From Sphingobacterium sp. UT-1RO-CII-1 (GTDB taxonomy: Bacteria; Bacteroidota; Bacteroidia; Sphingobacteriales; Sphingobacteriaceae), in contig NZ_JAPPVJ010000008.1 in NCBI RefSeq assembly GCF_026711005.1, forward strand, positions 99,802 to 163,801: a DNA stretch of 64,000 bases, given 5' to 3'. Each line of letters opens with the position of its first letter. Position 1 is the first letter of the stretch. Position numbers and translations under genes: made by a program. Of this stretch, positions 8,904 through 18,303 are shown in pieces. Below the pieces are notes generated by a model. The model had not been told where the DNA came from. It saw only the letters and a list, made by a program, of their open reading frames with translations, and made no database searches.

Positions 8904-9758
8904 ATGGCACATAGACGTAGTATACCAGTAAGATTACTGCCTGATGAGTTTATCAATGGTATTGTTATAGAGAAAATCTCTCCGGATGTTTTTTATCTGG
9001 ATGAAGGACTTGGCACCTCGCATCGCCATGATTACCATATGTTTTTACTTCAAGAAATGGGTCTTACTCACACAGAGATTGATTTTGAAGAGTATATAAT
9101 CAGAGAAACTAGCATCATGTATTTATCTCCTAGTCAAGTGCATCGTGGTTTTAAGGCTGAAGACATGGAGGTGTACATGCTAATTATAAAGTCCGAAAAT
9201 ATAAATTCCGATTATTTAAAATTATTGCAACGTGTGTCCCCTTTGCGACCTTTAGCGATAAAGCTCGACGATCTTTTATTAATCAAGAAAGCTTTTGAAA
9301 TTAGCCTGCAGGTATTTGAAAAAACACGTGATAAACTTTATTCTACTTTATTGCGGGATTGCTGCAATACTGTTATTGGCCTACTAATTTCCGAATATAT
9401 TAAAGATGAGAAGAAGCTTCCTGTTATTTCTCGTTTTCAGCGGGTAGCCAAAGCTTTTTCACTTTGTTTAGAAGATAACTATAAGTGTTGTAAAAGTCCG
9501 GCCGAATATGCAATGCAATTAAATATAGCTACATCTTATTTGAATGAATGTGTTAAAAATGTAACTGGTTTTCCTGTTTCCCATCATATACAGCAACGTG
9601 TCATATTAGAAGCTAAGCGTATGTTATATCATTCAGACAGATCTGTTAAGGAAATATCTATTGAGTTAGGTTATGATGATTATTCGTACTTTTCAAGGAT
9701 GTTTAAAAAATTAACAGGTATGACAGCTATTGATTTTAGATACAAAAACCACGTATAG
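8904..9758 (+). CDS. AraC-family transcriptional regulator
   Basis: A 284-residue protein with an N-terminal cupin-like ligand domain (about 1-150; HRHDYHMFLLQE, YLSPSQVHRGF) and a C-terminal double helix-turn-helix (about 185-282; YLNECVKNVTGFPVSHHIQQR, then SVKEISIELGYDDYSYFSRMFKKLTG). It probably activates or represses the siderophore-interacting flavoprotein gene 76 bp downstream on the same strand. The ligand is unknown. Confidence 0.9.
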   Translation: MAHRRSIPVRLLPDEFINGIVIEKISPDVFYLDEGLGTSHRHDYHMFLLQEMGLTHTEIDFEEYIIRETSIMYLSPSQVHRGFKAEDMEVYMLIIKSENINSDYLKLLQRVSPLRPLAIKLDDLLLIKKAFEISLQVFEKTRDKLYSTLLRDCCNTVIGLLISEYIKDEKKLPVISRFQRVAKAFSLCLEDNYKCCKSPAEYAMQLNIATSYLNECVKNVTGFPVSHHIQQRVILEAKRMLYHSDRSVKEISIELGYDDYSYFSRMFKKLTGMTAIDFRYKNHV

Positions 9759-9834
9759 TCCAATTACTACCTCTTTATGTCCTTTTCTAAGTTAAAAATA
9801 GTCGGTTTCTTTGAAATATTAAAAATATAAGAAT

Positions 9835-10551
9835 ATGCCAAGAGCGCCAAAATGGGTTTTTGATACCCTTGATTTTTTTATGTCTAAACTTCCTCATGTT
9901 GAAGTTGTGAAAGCCGAATATTTATCAAAAACATTAAAATTGATTCGTATAAAAGGTGATTTCAATGACTTAGCATTACCTGTCGGGGCTTTCTTTGACA
10001 TCCGTGTTACCGATACTGATGCCAGACGATATACTATATCGGGTGTAGATGCGGAACAGAATACATTGGATTTGATTGCCCATATACATGGCTCGGGCTG
10101 TGGTAGTGATTATATAGATGCTTTGAAAGAAGGTGATGAAATGATTTTGAACAAACCACGTACTGATCAGAAGTATTATGAGCAAACAGCTGAAAAAACA
10201 ATTTTTTTTGGTGACGAGACTTCACTGGCTTTAGCGTGTTCTTTTCTGCCTGTTATTAAAAATACGGGACAGTATTTTCATTTTATTTTTGAACTGGAGG
10301 AAATAAATCATGATATCCCTCGTTTACTAGGTTTTGAAGATTATAGTGTATATCCCAAAAAAGGATTATTCCAAAATCAGGAATGGTTGAAAGAGTCTGA
10401 TCTTTTTAAGAATATCGAATGGGATGATGCTTATTTTGTGCTTACAGGAAATGTTAAATCCGTTCAAACATTTAGAAAAACAATTAAGGCTCTTTTTAAT
10501 GTGAAGACCAAAGGCCATGGGTTTTGGCTGGAAGGAAAAAAAGGACTGTAG
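9835..10551 (+). CDS. Siderophore-interacting FAD-binding protein
   Basis: A 238-residue flavoprotein of the SIP/ViuB type, which reduces ferric siderophores in the cytosol to release iron. The flavin-binding barrel has the motif RRYTISG near residue 63 and HIHGSGCGSDYI; a C-terminal SIP domain follows (IFFGDETSLALACSF, then FWLEGKKG at the end). No TonB receptor or siderophore synthesis gene is nearby, so it may serve general ferric reduction or the export/detoxification functions of this block. Regulation by the adjacent AraC protein is plausible. Confidence 0.82.
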   Translation: MPRAPKWVFDTLDFFMSKLPHVEVVKAEYLSKTLKLIRIKGDFNDLALPVGAFFDIRVTDTDARRYTISGVDAEQNTLDLIAHIHGSGCGSDYIDALKEGDEMILNKPRTDQKYYEQTAEKTIFFGDETSLALACSFLPVIKNTGQYFHFIFELEEINHDIPRLLGFEDYSVYPKKGLFQNQEWLKESDLFKNIEWDDAYFVLTGNVKSVQTFRKTIKALFNVKTKGHGFWLEGKKGL

Positions 10552-10647
10552 CGTTTGGTTGTGTACGTTGCTGCATACTTTACTTATTATTGCTGGCCAT
10601 TAAAATTAATTGGGACTAAAAGGATATTTTAACCCCAATTAAATATT

Positions 10648-13113
10648 TTAGCGCCCTAATAAAGGATCTGTTTTTCCTTGTTTTCCAAATTCGATTCTTC
10701 CGGCATATTGTTCTTCAAAACGGTTAAAATCTGGTGTGCTGACTAGAAAGTCATACCAATAATCTTGTTTAGAAATATCGAAACTTACCACCGTAGATTC
10801 GCCGCTCTTTAATACAATTGATTTTTTTTCCTTGCTGTAGCTGATATCTTCTATTAAAAGTCTGTGAGCACGACTATCTTCATTTATACACTGTATGGAT
10901 ATGCGTCCTGTAAAGGCATTTTTGCCCTTCTTTTTTTCATATGTACAACGTGTTTTTATTTTGGGGTTTGCCTCTTGTCCTTTGAATGATCTGTAAAACC
11001 CGTTCGGTCCATACACTTCCAGGTGGTATGTTTTGTTTTCAAACGCAGCTATAGACCAATTATCTGATAGGCTCTTGCCAGGGCTTAATGCATAATTTCT
11101 TGAAGAACCTATTTCCCCTTTATACGGTGTACTGTTATAAACTGTAAAAGGAGAACCGCTGGCAGCATCTCCAAAAACGTCTTTGGCAACTTCAAAAGTA
11201 ATTTCATATTGACCGTCTGTTTTACAGGTGCCGTGTGCATAAAGCTCGTAAGGGAGTGTACAGGAATTACGGACGCCTTTTTCTTGTTTAGGAAAATAAG
11301 GTGAAGCCAACGGGTTTTCTTCTATTTGCTTAATTTCCTCTTTTGTTAACGCTTTATATCCGGTCGGGAGATCTTTAAATTGAGCCTGATGAATTCCTTG
11401 TATAAAAGGCTTACGTTTGAGCACCATAGGCTTTTCTATAGCCTCTCCTTTGTATGGTCTAAAAGTTGAGGTAAGATCCCCACACACAGCACGTCTCCAA
11501 TTACTTATATTTGTTTCTTTAATTTCTCGATTAGCTTTATGGCTGATAAATTTTTCTAAAAACTGTAAGCTTGAAGTATGATCAAAAACTTGGGAGTTTA
11601 CCCAACCTCCTCTTGTCCATGGCGAAGCTATAATCATAGGCACGCGATAACCTAAGCCAATGTTACTTTCACGCCCACTGTCCGGATAATATTGTTCATC
11701 TCGGCGCACAAATTCTAGTTTTGCATCAATATCGGATGATACCTTACCTGTATCGGCTTGATATGGGTTCGGACCGACAAAAGGAGCGACATGGTCAAAG
11801 TATCCATCATTCTCATCATAAGTCAGTATAAATATAGTCTTTTTCCATACATCAGGATTTTCCGTTAGAATATCCATTATCTCACTCACATACCATGCCC
11901 CAAACCAAGGAGAGTCGGGGTGGTCCGAGAATAATTGGGGAGGCGTAAGCCATGAAACTGTTGGAAGGCTTCCATTTTTGACATCTTCGCGAAATTGATA
12001 CAGAATGTCACCTTTTGGAATTTCAAGCTCTCTTTTTTCTCCGCCTTCTTCATAATTCATTGTCTCCAACTTCATATAGTCAGGGTGAGCTCTGTTGTTG
12101 ACAAAAGCTCGGTTATGGATTTCTTTTGTCCTTTCATCCAGTTTTTCAAAATTAGCTTCTGTGTATTCATTTAATTCTTTTAGAACCTGTTGATGTTTGT
12201 CGTGCAGTTCATGTAGCTTATCGCTGTCCGTTGTGTCTTTTATTTCTTGCTCAATCTGACTTTTTCTTTGCCCTAGAAGTTCCCGATAGCGTGCGCTATA
12301 TTTCACCTTATACTGTGGGAAATACTCCATAGGGTTACATCCAAAATTGGCTAACCAGCTATTGGCTTTTCCTGTATAGCCTGCACTACTGGATGATATT
12401 TCGTTTTGGTAAATTTTCCAGTCTACTCCTATCTCCGAAAGGCGTTCAGGAAAGGTCTTCCAATTGGCTTTACCGCTAAATTCTGAATCGCCATTCCATA
12501 CTAGGGCTTTTCCTGTCAGATTTTCTCTGATATTTCCTGTCCAGAAATATAATCTATTGGGATTTGTTCCCGTAATACTCGAACAGAAGTTTTGATCGCA
12601 TATGGTAAAAGAATCTGCAAGGGAATAATAAAAAGGAATATCTTCTCGCGTGTAATGCCCCATGGTCAATGGAAGGTCTGCAAAGTCTTCGGACCACGGT
12701 CTTTTTACATCCAGCCATTTATCCATTTTGCCATTATTTCGAGCATCTGTTTGATCTGTCCAGTTATGCGGAAGACAGCCCATCCACGTGATTTTCGAAT
12801 CTTTAATATCTAAGTGGAACGGAGCGAAAGTTTCACCTGATGCTCTCGTTTGTAACCATACTTTGTTTTTATTCGGTTGGCGTATTGTTCTGGGATCATT
12901 AAACCCGCGCACACCTTGGAGAGTTCCAAAAGCGTGGTCAAAAGATCTATTTTCCTGCATCAGAATAACTACATGTTCAGCATCATAAAAAGTGCTTCCC
13001 AATGCCGGATTTATTGCTAATGCTTTAGCAATAGCAGGTGGTAACGACTGGGTTAATGATGCCCCTCCTGCGAGCAAAGCTGCCTTTTTTAAGAAATTTC
13101 TTCTCGAATCCAT
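10648..13113 (-). CDS. Tat-exported phosphocholine-specific phospholipase C
   Basis: An 821-residue secreted phosphoesterase. Residues 1-30 form a twin-arginine signal (RRNFLKKAALLAGG). The catalytic domain begins with HVVILMQENRSFDHAFGTL (a bacterial PlcN/PlcH signature with a metal-binding Glu-Asn), continues to FILTYDENDGYFDHVAP and RVPMIIASPW, and is followed by two beta-rich C-terminal domains (about 600-815) seen in this family. It cleaves phosphatidylcholine or sphingomyelin to a diglyceride or ceramide plus phosphocholine. It is a single gene facing away from the flavoprotein. Whether sphingolipid, which this clade makes itself, is the substrate is unknown. Confidence 0.9.
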   Translation of the reverse strand: MDSRRNFLKKAALLAGGASLTQSLPPAIAKALAINPALGSTFYDAEHVVILMQENRSFDHAFGTLQGVRGFNDPRTIRQPNKNKVWLQTRASGETFAPFHLDIKDSKITWMGCLPHNWTDQTDARNNGKMDKWLDVKRPWSEDFADLPLTMGHYTREDIPFYYSLADSFTICDQNFCSSITGTNPNRLYFWTGNIRENLTGKALVWNGDSEFSGKANWKTFPERLSEIGVDWKIYQNEISSSSAGYTGKANSWLANFGCNPMEYFPQYKVKYSARYRELLGQRKSQIEQEIKDTTDSDKLHELHDKHQQVLKELNEYTEANFEKLDERTKEIHNRAFVNNRAHPDYMKLETMNYEEGGEKRELEIPKGDILYQFREDVKNGSLPTVSWLTPPQLFSDHPDSPWFGAWYVSEIMDILTENPDVWKKTIFILTYDENDGYFDHVAPFVGPNPYQADTGKVSSDIDAKLEFVRRDEQYYPDSGRESNIGLGYRVPMIIASPWTRGGWVNSQVFDHTSSLQFLEKFISHKANREIKETNISNWRRAVCGDLTSTFRPYKGEAIEKPMVLKRKPFIQGIHQAQFKDLPTGYKALTKEEIKQIEENPLASPYFPKQEKGVRNSCTLPYELYAHGTCKTDGQYEITFEVAKDVFGDAASGSPFTVYNSTPYKGEIGSSRNYALSPGKSLSDNWSIAAFENKTYHLEVYGPNGFYRSFKGQEANPKIKTRCTYEKKKGKNAFTGRISIQCINEDSRAHRLLIEDISYSKEKKSIVLKSGESTVVSFDISKQDYWYDFLVSTPDFNRFEEQYAGRIEFGKQGKTDPLLGR

Positions 13114-13473
13114 ATGTTGATTTTATTGTATTAAACAAGAATCATAATAGCAGCATTATCTTTTCCAATGAATGGGTATTTTCGAGGGAGATTTAGGTCC
13201 GATATCTTAAAGTTTCTTCCTACTAAAAATAACTTTTATGCTGAATTAAAGTAGAAAGATATAGATTTTTGTTTTATTAGTTATTGCGAATAAAGCTTCT
13301 AGCGATAATTTTACAATTTATTAATCTCGGGTTAATAAGCTATGCCTCTAGTTTTTGGGGGTAGGATAGGAGTGTGCTCGCACTGTATATAACCTTATTA
13401 AGTAATTATATACTGATGAGGTTAGCGTAAGTTTTACCAATATATATGCGTGGAGTTGTAGTAAGGGGTGTTA
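13114..13473. other. Intergenic region without a recognisable gene
   Basis: Upstream of the phospholipase gene. I see no open frame of note, no RNA gene and no clear promoter box; only the leader of the minus-strand phospholipase gene is expected here. Confidence 0.5.
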
Positions 13474-13513
13474 TTTTCCTTTCTTATGCCGAATGCTGCA
13501 TAAGAAAGGAAAA
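13474..13513 (-). terminator. Perfect 16-bp hairpin after a broken Cys-rich frame
   Basis: 13474-13489 pairs perfectly with 13498-13513 across an 8-base loop. It lies 30 bases after the stop of the minus-strand fragment at 13544. The T-run is inside the stem rather than after it, so termination efficiency is uncertain, but the position suggests the fragment was once a transcribed gene. Confidence 0.55.
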
Positions 13514-13543
13514 TGTAATTGATGATAAAGTGGTGGATCTTTT

Positions 13544-13741
13544 TTACAATATTGATATATGGTGATTTGTTGCCTCCATACTGTATTCTTTACCATCGAA
13601 ATCCGCATCCCTTAAGGTCGCTTTCATTGTGCGAGCTTTGCAGTTTGAGTCACAGAGTATAAAGCTACCATAATCTCTTCTTCTGCACCAGCCGATATCT
13701 CCTGTACAATTACAAAAAGCCCAAGAATTGTTTCCCCCCCT
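13544..13741 (-). pseudogene. C-terminal remnant of a Cys-rich protein
   Basis: An open frame of 65 codons with no start codon encodes a coherent, cysteine-rich peptide (GGNNSWAFCNCTGDIGWCRR, then DYGSFILCDSNCKARTMKATL) and stops at 13544. It is bounded upstream by a run of seven G and an in-frame stop. The composition (five Cys in about 30 residues) suggests a secreted, metal-binding or disulfide-rich protein. The family is not recognised. A frameshift at the G-run does not restore an ATG start, so the 5' part seems deleted rather than merely shifted. Confidence 0.45.
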
Positions 13742-13818
13742 TTAAAAGTTTAACATGTGCTATAGTCTATTCAGAAATACTTACTTTTGTAATGACTGTT
13801 CACTAGGTCATAAATTCT

Positions 13819-14151
13819 ATGAAGCACTATTTGTTTTTAGCAGCTGCTATTCTATTTGAAGTTGTTGGTACGTCATTTTTAAAGAAAACAGAACAGTTTA
13901 GTAAACCTGTTCCTTCAATTATCTTTATCTGTTCATTAGCACTTTCTTTTTATCTCCTTACATATGCATTAAAAGGTGTTCCCATGGGGATAGCCTATGC
14001 TATTTGGTCAGCCTTTGGCATTGTGATTATTTCGGCAGTAGGTTATTTTGTATACAAAGAAACGCTAGATCTACCTGCTATATTGGGAATTGCGCTGATA
14101 GTAATTGGTGTTGTTATCATCAATTTATTTTCTAAATCAAGTGCTCATTAA
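13819..14151 (+). CDS. Small multidrug resistance (SMR) efflux protein
   Basis: A 110-residue protein with four transmembrane helices. The essential membrane glutamate is Glu14 in AAILFEVVGTSFLKK, and helix 3 carries GIAYAIWSAFGIVIIS. This matches the EmrE/Qac side of the SMR family (proton-driven export of cationic drugs) better than the guanidinium exporters. It acts as a dimer in the inner membrane. A TACTTTTG promoter-like box lies at 13782-13789, 29 bases before the start. Confidence 0.9.
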   Translation: MKHYLFLAAAILFEVVGTSFLKKTEQFSKPVPSIIFICSLALSFYLLTYALKGVPMGIAYAIWSAFGIVIISAVGYFVYKETLDLPAILGIALIVIGVVIINLFSKSSAH

Positions 14152-14236
14152 CTGCTATTATACTAAGCGGATTGATATTATGGCCATCTCTTTATCATAT
14201 AATCCTTAGACTAATTCCAGTATGCTACAGTATAGC

Positions 14237-14599
14237 TTAAGTCCAAGTATATCGGGAAGAAGATATGCCCATATATCTTTTAAAATCTTTTAAGAAATGG
14301 TTATAATCATAATATCCCGATTCTAAAATTATTCCAAGTATATCCCTATGCTGTTTGTCTCTATTACATTCCGCATAGGTATAAATAAACCGCTGTAGCG
14401 TTATATACTTCTTCGGAGAAATGCCTATATTCTTTACAAAACTTCTAAATAACCACTTGTCATTTACGTTTTTATTTAAATTTTTAAGAATTTCTGCTAC
14501 CGAGGTGTTTCCTTTTCTTTGTTCTATGTAGTGTAAAGCCCTTTTAAGGATAGGAGGTAAAGATTGGATTGTGTTTTTCTTGAAAAGAAGATGGTTAAT
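14237..14599 (-). pseudogene. AraC-type regulator remnant (C-terminal DNA-binding part)
   Basis: A 121-codon frame (including stop) without any ATG at its start encodes the last part of an AraC regulator. VAEILKNLNKNVNDKWLFR matches the first helix-turn-helix, FVKNIGISPKKYITLQRF the linker, and ILESGYYDYNHFLKDFKRYM with GISSSRY the second helix-turn-helix and terminal motif. An in-frame stop lies at 14600-14602. The ligand-binding domain is gone. It sits next to the duplicated tRNA end, which may mark past insertion and loss of DNA. Confidence 0.75.
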
Positions 14600-14661
14600 T
14601 TAAGTTATCCACGGGTCGTCTCGTATGTTGTTATTGCGACAAACAAAACCTCCATCTCTTT

Positions 14662-14695
14662 GATGAAGACTTTGTTTTGCGGAGAGGGTGGGATT
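14662..14695. repeat. Direct repeat copy 1 of tRNA-Ser 3' end
   Basis: 34 bases identical to 14790-14823. The second copy includes the last 16 bases of tRNA-Ser and the start of its terminator; this copy is detached from any intact tRNA. Flanking bases show a degraded copy of the same terminator hairpin. It looks like an attachment-site duplication or the remains of a tandem tRNA. Confidence 0.8.
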
Positions 14696-14789
14696 GGTTT
14701 AGCCCCATAATACCCTACACGATCCTAAACCTTCTACGAATCGAACCCTGTGGTTTCTCATCCTGCCAAAAAAAAAGCCCTCATCTATC

Positions 14790-14894
<105 letters not shown>

Positions 14895-14908
14895 CTTTTT
14901 GAACACTG

Positions 14909-14939
14909 CAAACATAAAGCAAATATTTCAATCTACAAA
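14909..14939 (-). promoter_or_regulatory. tRNA-Ser promoter, TTTG-N19-TATGTTTG
   Basis: On the minus strand TTTG (14936-14939) is followed after exactly 19 bp by TATGTTTG (14909-14916), a full Bacteroidota consensus promoter placed 14 bases before the tRNA. Confidence 0.85.
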
Positions 14940-15013
14940 GCTTTAAAAGCTGTTTTTTTTAAATATTTACTAAGGGGCTGAGAGTCAAATTGATCTTTTT
15001 TAGATAATAATGT

Positions 15014-17143
15014 TTACAGTTTTTTTTTGCTGATATCGTAATCAATTCGTACGTGATAAATACTTTTTAACATCGACTTTAAAATATCAGAAACATCTGT
15101 TATGTCTCGCATGGTGATATTTGCATCCATAAATTGGCGTTGTGTTATTTTGTAGTCTATTATTTTATCTACTAAAGTATTTATAGAGTCTTCTGTCGGT
15201 TCTTTTAGCGCCCTAGAAGCAGCTTCAACAGAGTCTGCTATCATTAAAACTGCTGTTTCCTTAGAAAATGGGATAGGACCAGGATATCTGAAGATATTTT
15301 CATCGACAAGTTTGTCAGGGTTTTCTTTTATAAATGTATTGTAAAAATAATCAACACGGGTTGTACCATGATGCGAGCGGATAAAGTCTATGATTACATC
15401 TGGAAGTTGATATTTTTTAGCCATTTCAACACCTTTATGCACATGGGATATAATTACCTGAGCGGATTGTTCAGGGGTAAGTTCTTTATGTGGGTTTGTG
15501 CCTGTTTTTTGGTTTTCAATGAAAAATAAAGGGTTGAGCATTTTTCCTATATCATGATATAATGCTCCGGCACGTACTAATAAGGGATTTCCTCCTATTT
15601 TATATATTGCTGCTTCAGCTAAGTTAGCAACTTGCAAGGAATGCTGAAATGTACCAGGTGCTTTGAGAGATAATTCTCGTAATAATTTTGAATTGCTGTT
15701 TGTTAATTCCATTAGAGTTAGGTCAGAGACTATTCCAAAAAGCCTCTCGAAAGCATAAATTAATGGATAAGCAAGTAACGTTAAACCCACACTGACAATA
15801 AGTGGGATAATGTCTGACCAGTAGATGTTGTTTAATGAACCGTTTCGTGTTAGAGCTAAGCCTAAATAAGCTACAATATAAGTGGCTAATATAATGAGAG
15901 ACGATATTAAAAATTGCTCACGGCGAACCATTGTTCGAATACTGTAAATAGCGACCATACCAGCTAGAAATTGCAGGAATACAAACTCGTAACTGTTCGG
16001 CACGAAAAGTGCTGCAACTAGTACCATAAGCAAATGTATGTTAAGCGCAACCCGTGTGTCAAAAAGTACTCTAAATATAATAGGTACGCTACAATAAGGT
16101 ATATAGTAAAGGCTTGGTATTTTCATTTTTATGGCCCATGATAATACTGCTAGCATCGCTAAAATAATAATCATGATGATAAATATGAGTCTATTATTAT
16201 AGTATATGGATTTCCTGAAAAAAAACAAAAATACCATTAATAAAACCATACATAATGAGATAGTAAGGAATTGTCCCAAGGTGACATACCATTGATTCCC
16301 ACTAACCTGTGCTTCATCTTCAATTACTTTACGTAAAGACTCAAGTTTTTGATAGGTCTCACTTGATATTATTTTATCTCTTTCAGCTATTAATTCTCCT
16401 TTTTGGACCAGTCCTCGCGTACTAGAAATATTGGCCAGTGCGTTTTGTTCAATTTTATTTGTGAGATTTTCATCAAAAATATAGTTTATGGTAATGTAGC
16501 TCCGTAAAAGTTCAGAAAACCATTCCTTTTCATCAATTTTATTGTTTTTTTCTAAAGTTTCTTGAATATATTGATGTGCAGATTCAATAGTAAAAATGTC
16601 AGCAGTGTTTTTTTGTTGCGCGATATTATCATGCAATAATGTGAAGTTGTATTGGCTATTTGTAGCATCGACAGATTCGGGATCAATCCCTTTGTTTTGA
16701 TATCTATTATTTAATGATATAACTCCACGGTTGTAAATATAATTTAAAAGATTGTTCCCTGCTGTTTGATAATTCGCTAATTCTTGTTTAGGGATAGAGT
16801 CCATAGAGGCGATTTGCCATTTTTCCCTGATGTCTGTATTAAATTGATCGATTTGCTCCTTAGAGACGTTGCTTTGTAGATTGTAGATCGGTTGTACAGT
16901 TTTTAAAATTTGGCTACGATCTTTGTTTAGCTCTTCAGGTGTTTTTAGAATAGCAAAATTATAAGGAGAAACGAGGTTCTCATGATTCCAAACCTTACCT
17001 TTTTGGAACTCATACCGAAAACGAGGCTGTTTAGGTAGGAATATACAAACTAGTATGATGGCAATGATAACCATTGCAAATTTAACGACTGTCGAGTTGT
17101 TTTGGCTTTTGCCTCGTATGTAATTTATTTTCAACTTTGCCAC
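15014..17143 (-). CDS. 7TM-HD (PgpH-like) HDIG-domain phosphohydrolase
   Basis: A 709-residue membrane protein. One N-terminal helix (about 22-40) is followed by a large extracytoplasmic 7TMR-HDED domain (about 60-285), a bundle of about seven helices (about 290-475) and a cytosolic HD domain. The HD domain shows TFQHSLQVANLAE, ALYHDIGKM, ISHVHKG and IRSHHGTTRVDYFY. Homologues such as PgpH hydrolyse cyclic di-AMP, so it is probably a c-di-AMP phosphodiesterase controlled by an outside signal; the substrate is inferred from the family. It is transcribed alone, divergent from rpe. Confidence 0.9.
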   Translation of the reverse strand: MAKLKINYIRGKSQNNSTVVKFAMVIIAIILVCIFLPKQPRFRYEFQKGKVWNHENLVSPYNFAILKTPEELNKDRSQILKTVQPIYNLQSNVSKEQIDQFNTDIREKWQIASMDSIPKQELANYQTAGNNLLNYIYNRGVISLNNRYQNKGIDPESVDATNSQYNFTLLHDNIAQQKNTADIFTIESAHQYIQETLEKNNKIDEKEWFSELLRSYITINYIFDENLTNKIEQNALANISSTRGLVQKGELIAERDKIISSETYQKLESLRKVIEDEAQVSGNQWYVTLGQFLTISLCMVLLMVFLFFFRKSIYYNNRLIFIIMIIILAMLAVLSWAIKMKIPSLYYIPYCSVPIIFRVLFDTRVALNIHLLMVLVAALFVPNSYEFVFLQFLAGMVAIYSIRTMVRREQFLISSLIILATYIVAYLGLALTRNGSLNNIYWSDIIPLIVSVGLTLLAYPLIYAFERLFGIVSDLTLMELTNSNSKLLRELSLKAPGTFQHSLQVANLAEAAIYKIGGNPLLVRAGALYHDIGKMLNPLFFIENQKTGTNPHKELTPEQSAQVIISHVHKGVEMAKKYQLPDVIIDFIRSHHGTTRVDYFYNTFIKENPDKLVDENIFRYPGPIPFSKETAVLMIADSVEAASRALKEPTEDSINTLVDKIIDYKITQRQFMDANITMRDITDVSDILKSMLKSIYHVRIDYDISKKKL

Positions 17144-17331
17144 GCAATAATTCTTTTTTGTTCTGTTGCCATATGGCTAATTAACTTTAATTATCTTTTT
17201 TATTGTTAGATAGAATTTTGAAGTCAATTGTTTTTATTATTTTCAAATATCTTGAGCAAAGGTACTACTATAATATAATAGCAGAAGATATTAAAATACG
17301 AAAATAATAGAATAATAGGTTCAGACTTACC

Positions 17332-17339
17332 TATCTTTG
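17332..17339 (+). promoter_or_regulatory. rpe -7 box TATCTTTG
   Basis: TATCTTTG matches TAnnTTTG and lies 17 bases before the rpe ATG; the -33 element is not recognisable. Confidence 0.45.
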
Positions 17340-17356
17340 CAAAAAATATATATAAT

Positions 17357-18034
17357 ATGTCTACATCTAAACATTTAATTGCGCCTTCTGTATTGGCAGC
17401 AGATTTTGCAGACCTTTCTACTGATATTCAGATGGTAAACGAAAGTGAAGCAGATTGGTTTCATATAGATATCATGGATGGAGTATTTGTGCCTAATATT
17501 TCCTTTGGTTTTCCTGTAATGCAGGCAATATCTAAATATGCTAAAAAGCCTTTGGATGTACATTTGATGATAGTTGATCCAGATCGTTATTTGAAATTAT
17601 GCAAAGATTCGGGTGCAGATATAATAACTGTTCATTATGAGGCTTGCACACACTTGCATAGGACTTTATCTGCAATTAGAGAGCTAGGTTGCAAAGCCGG
17701 AGTCGCTTTAAATCCCCATACTTCTGTTGGCCTATTGAAGGACATTATTAAAGATATAGATTTAGTTTGCTTAATGTCGGTGAATCCAGGGTTTGGTGGA
17801 CAGAAATTTATTGAACAAACATATTCTAAAATAACGGAATTAAGAAGTCTAGCAGCAGGAGTAAATGATGCTTTATTGATTGAAATAGATGGAGGGGTAG
17901 GTGAAAATAACATAGCTCAATTGGTCGATGCAGGAGCGGATGTATTGGTTGCAGGAAGCAGTGTGTTTGCATCAAAGGATCCTAAAGCTACGATCTCTGC
18001 TTTGAAAAAAGCAAAGTTTACAAGCTTTATATAA
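17357..18034 (+). CDS. rpe: Ribulose-phosphate 3-epimerase
   Basis: Interconverts ribulose 5-phosphate and xylulose 5-phosphate in the pentose phosphate pathway. The 225-residue TIM barrel has the normal length and all signatures: APSVLAADFADL at the N-terminus, WFHIDIMDGVFVPNISFG, the metal-binding DVHLMI, MSVNPGFGGQ and EIDGGV, and the phosphate-binding VAGSSVF near the C-terminus. It lies alone between the HD-domain gene and aconitase. Confidence 0.96.
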   Translation: MSTSKHLIAPSVLAADFADLSTDIQMVNESEADWFHIDIMDGVFVPNISFGFPVMQAISKYAKKPLDVHLMIVDPDRYLKLCKDSGADIITVHYEACTHLHRTLSAIRELGCKAGVALNPHTSVGLLKDIIKDIDLVCLMSVNPGFGGQKFIEQTYSKITELRSLAAGVNDALLIEIDGGVGENNIAQLVDAGADVLVAGSSVFASKDPKATISALKKAKFTSFI

Positions 18035-18227
18035 ACTAGTATACTATTTAATCAAAATAGGTAATTTATCAGTGTATAAAACCTTTGATCTAAATGTTTA
18101 ATTAGATTTGGGAAATAAGGATGGTCTATAACAAGGAGTTAGTGTATAAAAAATATCTTCTTGTTTGGATTTGTTCCAAATTACAAGTGGCTAAGGTATT
18201 CTCCTGTTAAAAACTTATTCTTTTTTG

Positions 18228-18235
18228 TATTTTTG
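18228..18235 (+). promoter_or_regulatory. -7 box TATTTTTG ahead of aconitase
   Basis: TATTTTTG fits the TAnnTTTG box and lies 68 bases before the start codon. The upstream element is imperfect. Confidence 0.4.
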
Positions 18236-18303
18236 TTTAAAGGAGCAGAATATGCTGAACTTTAAAAGTTAAAAAGAGTACATCAAACTAAATTAATATA
18301 TAA

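Noticed and set aside
13734..13740. G7 run as a phase-variation switch
   Set aside because: Shifting the frame by one or two bases does not connect the Cys-rich frame to any start codon, so switching would not restore a gene here.
14696..14789. Possible second tRNA between the two tRNA-Ser repeats
   Set aside because: A GGTTCGATTC T-loop-like piece is visible, but no acceptor, D-arm or anticodon arm can be folded.
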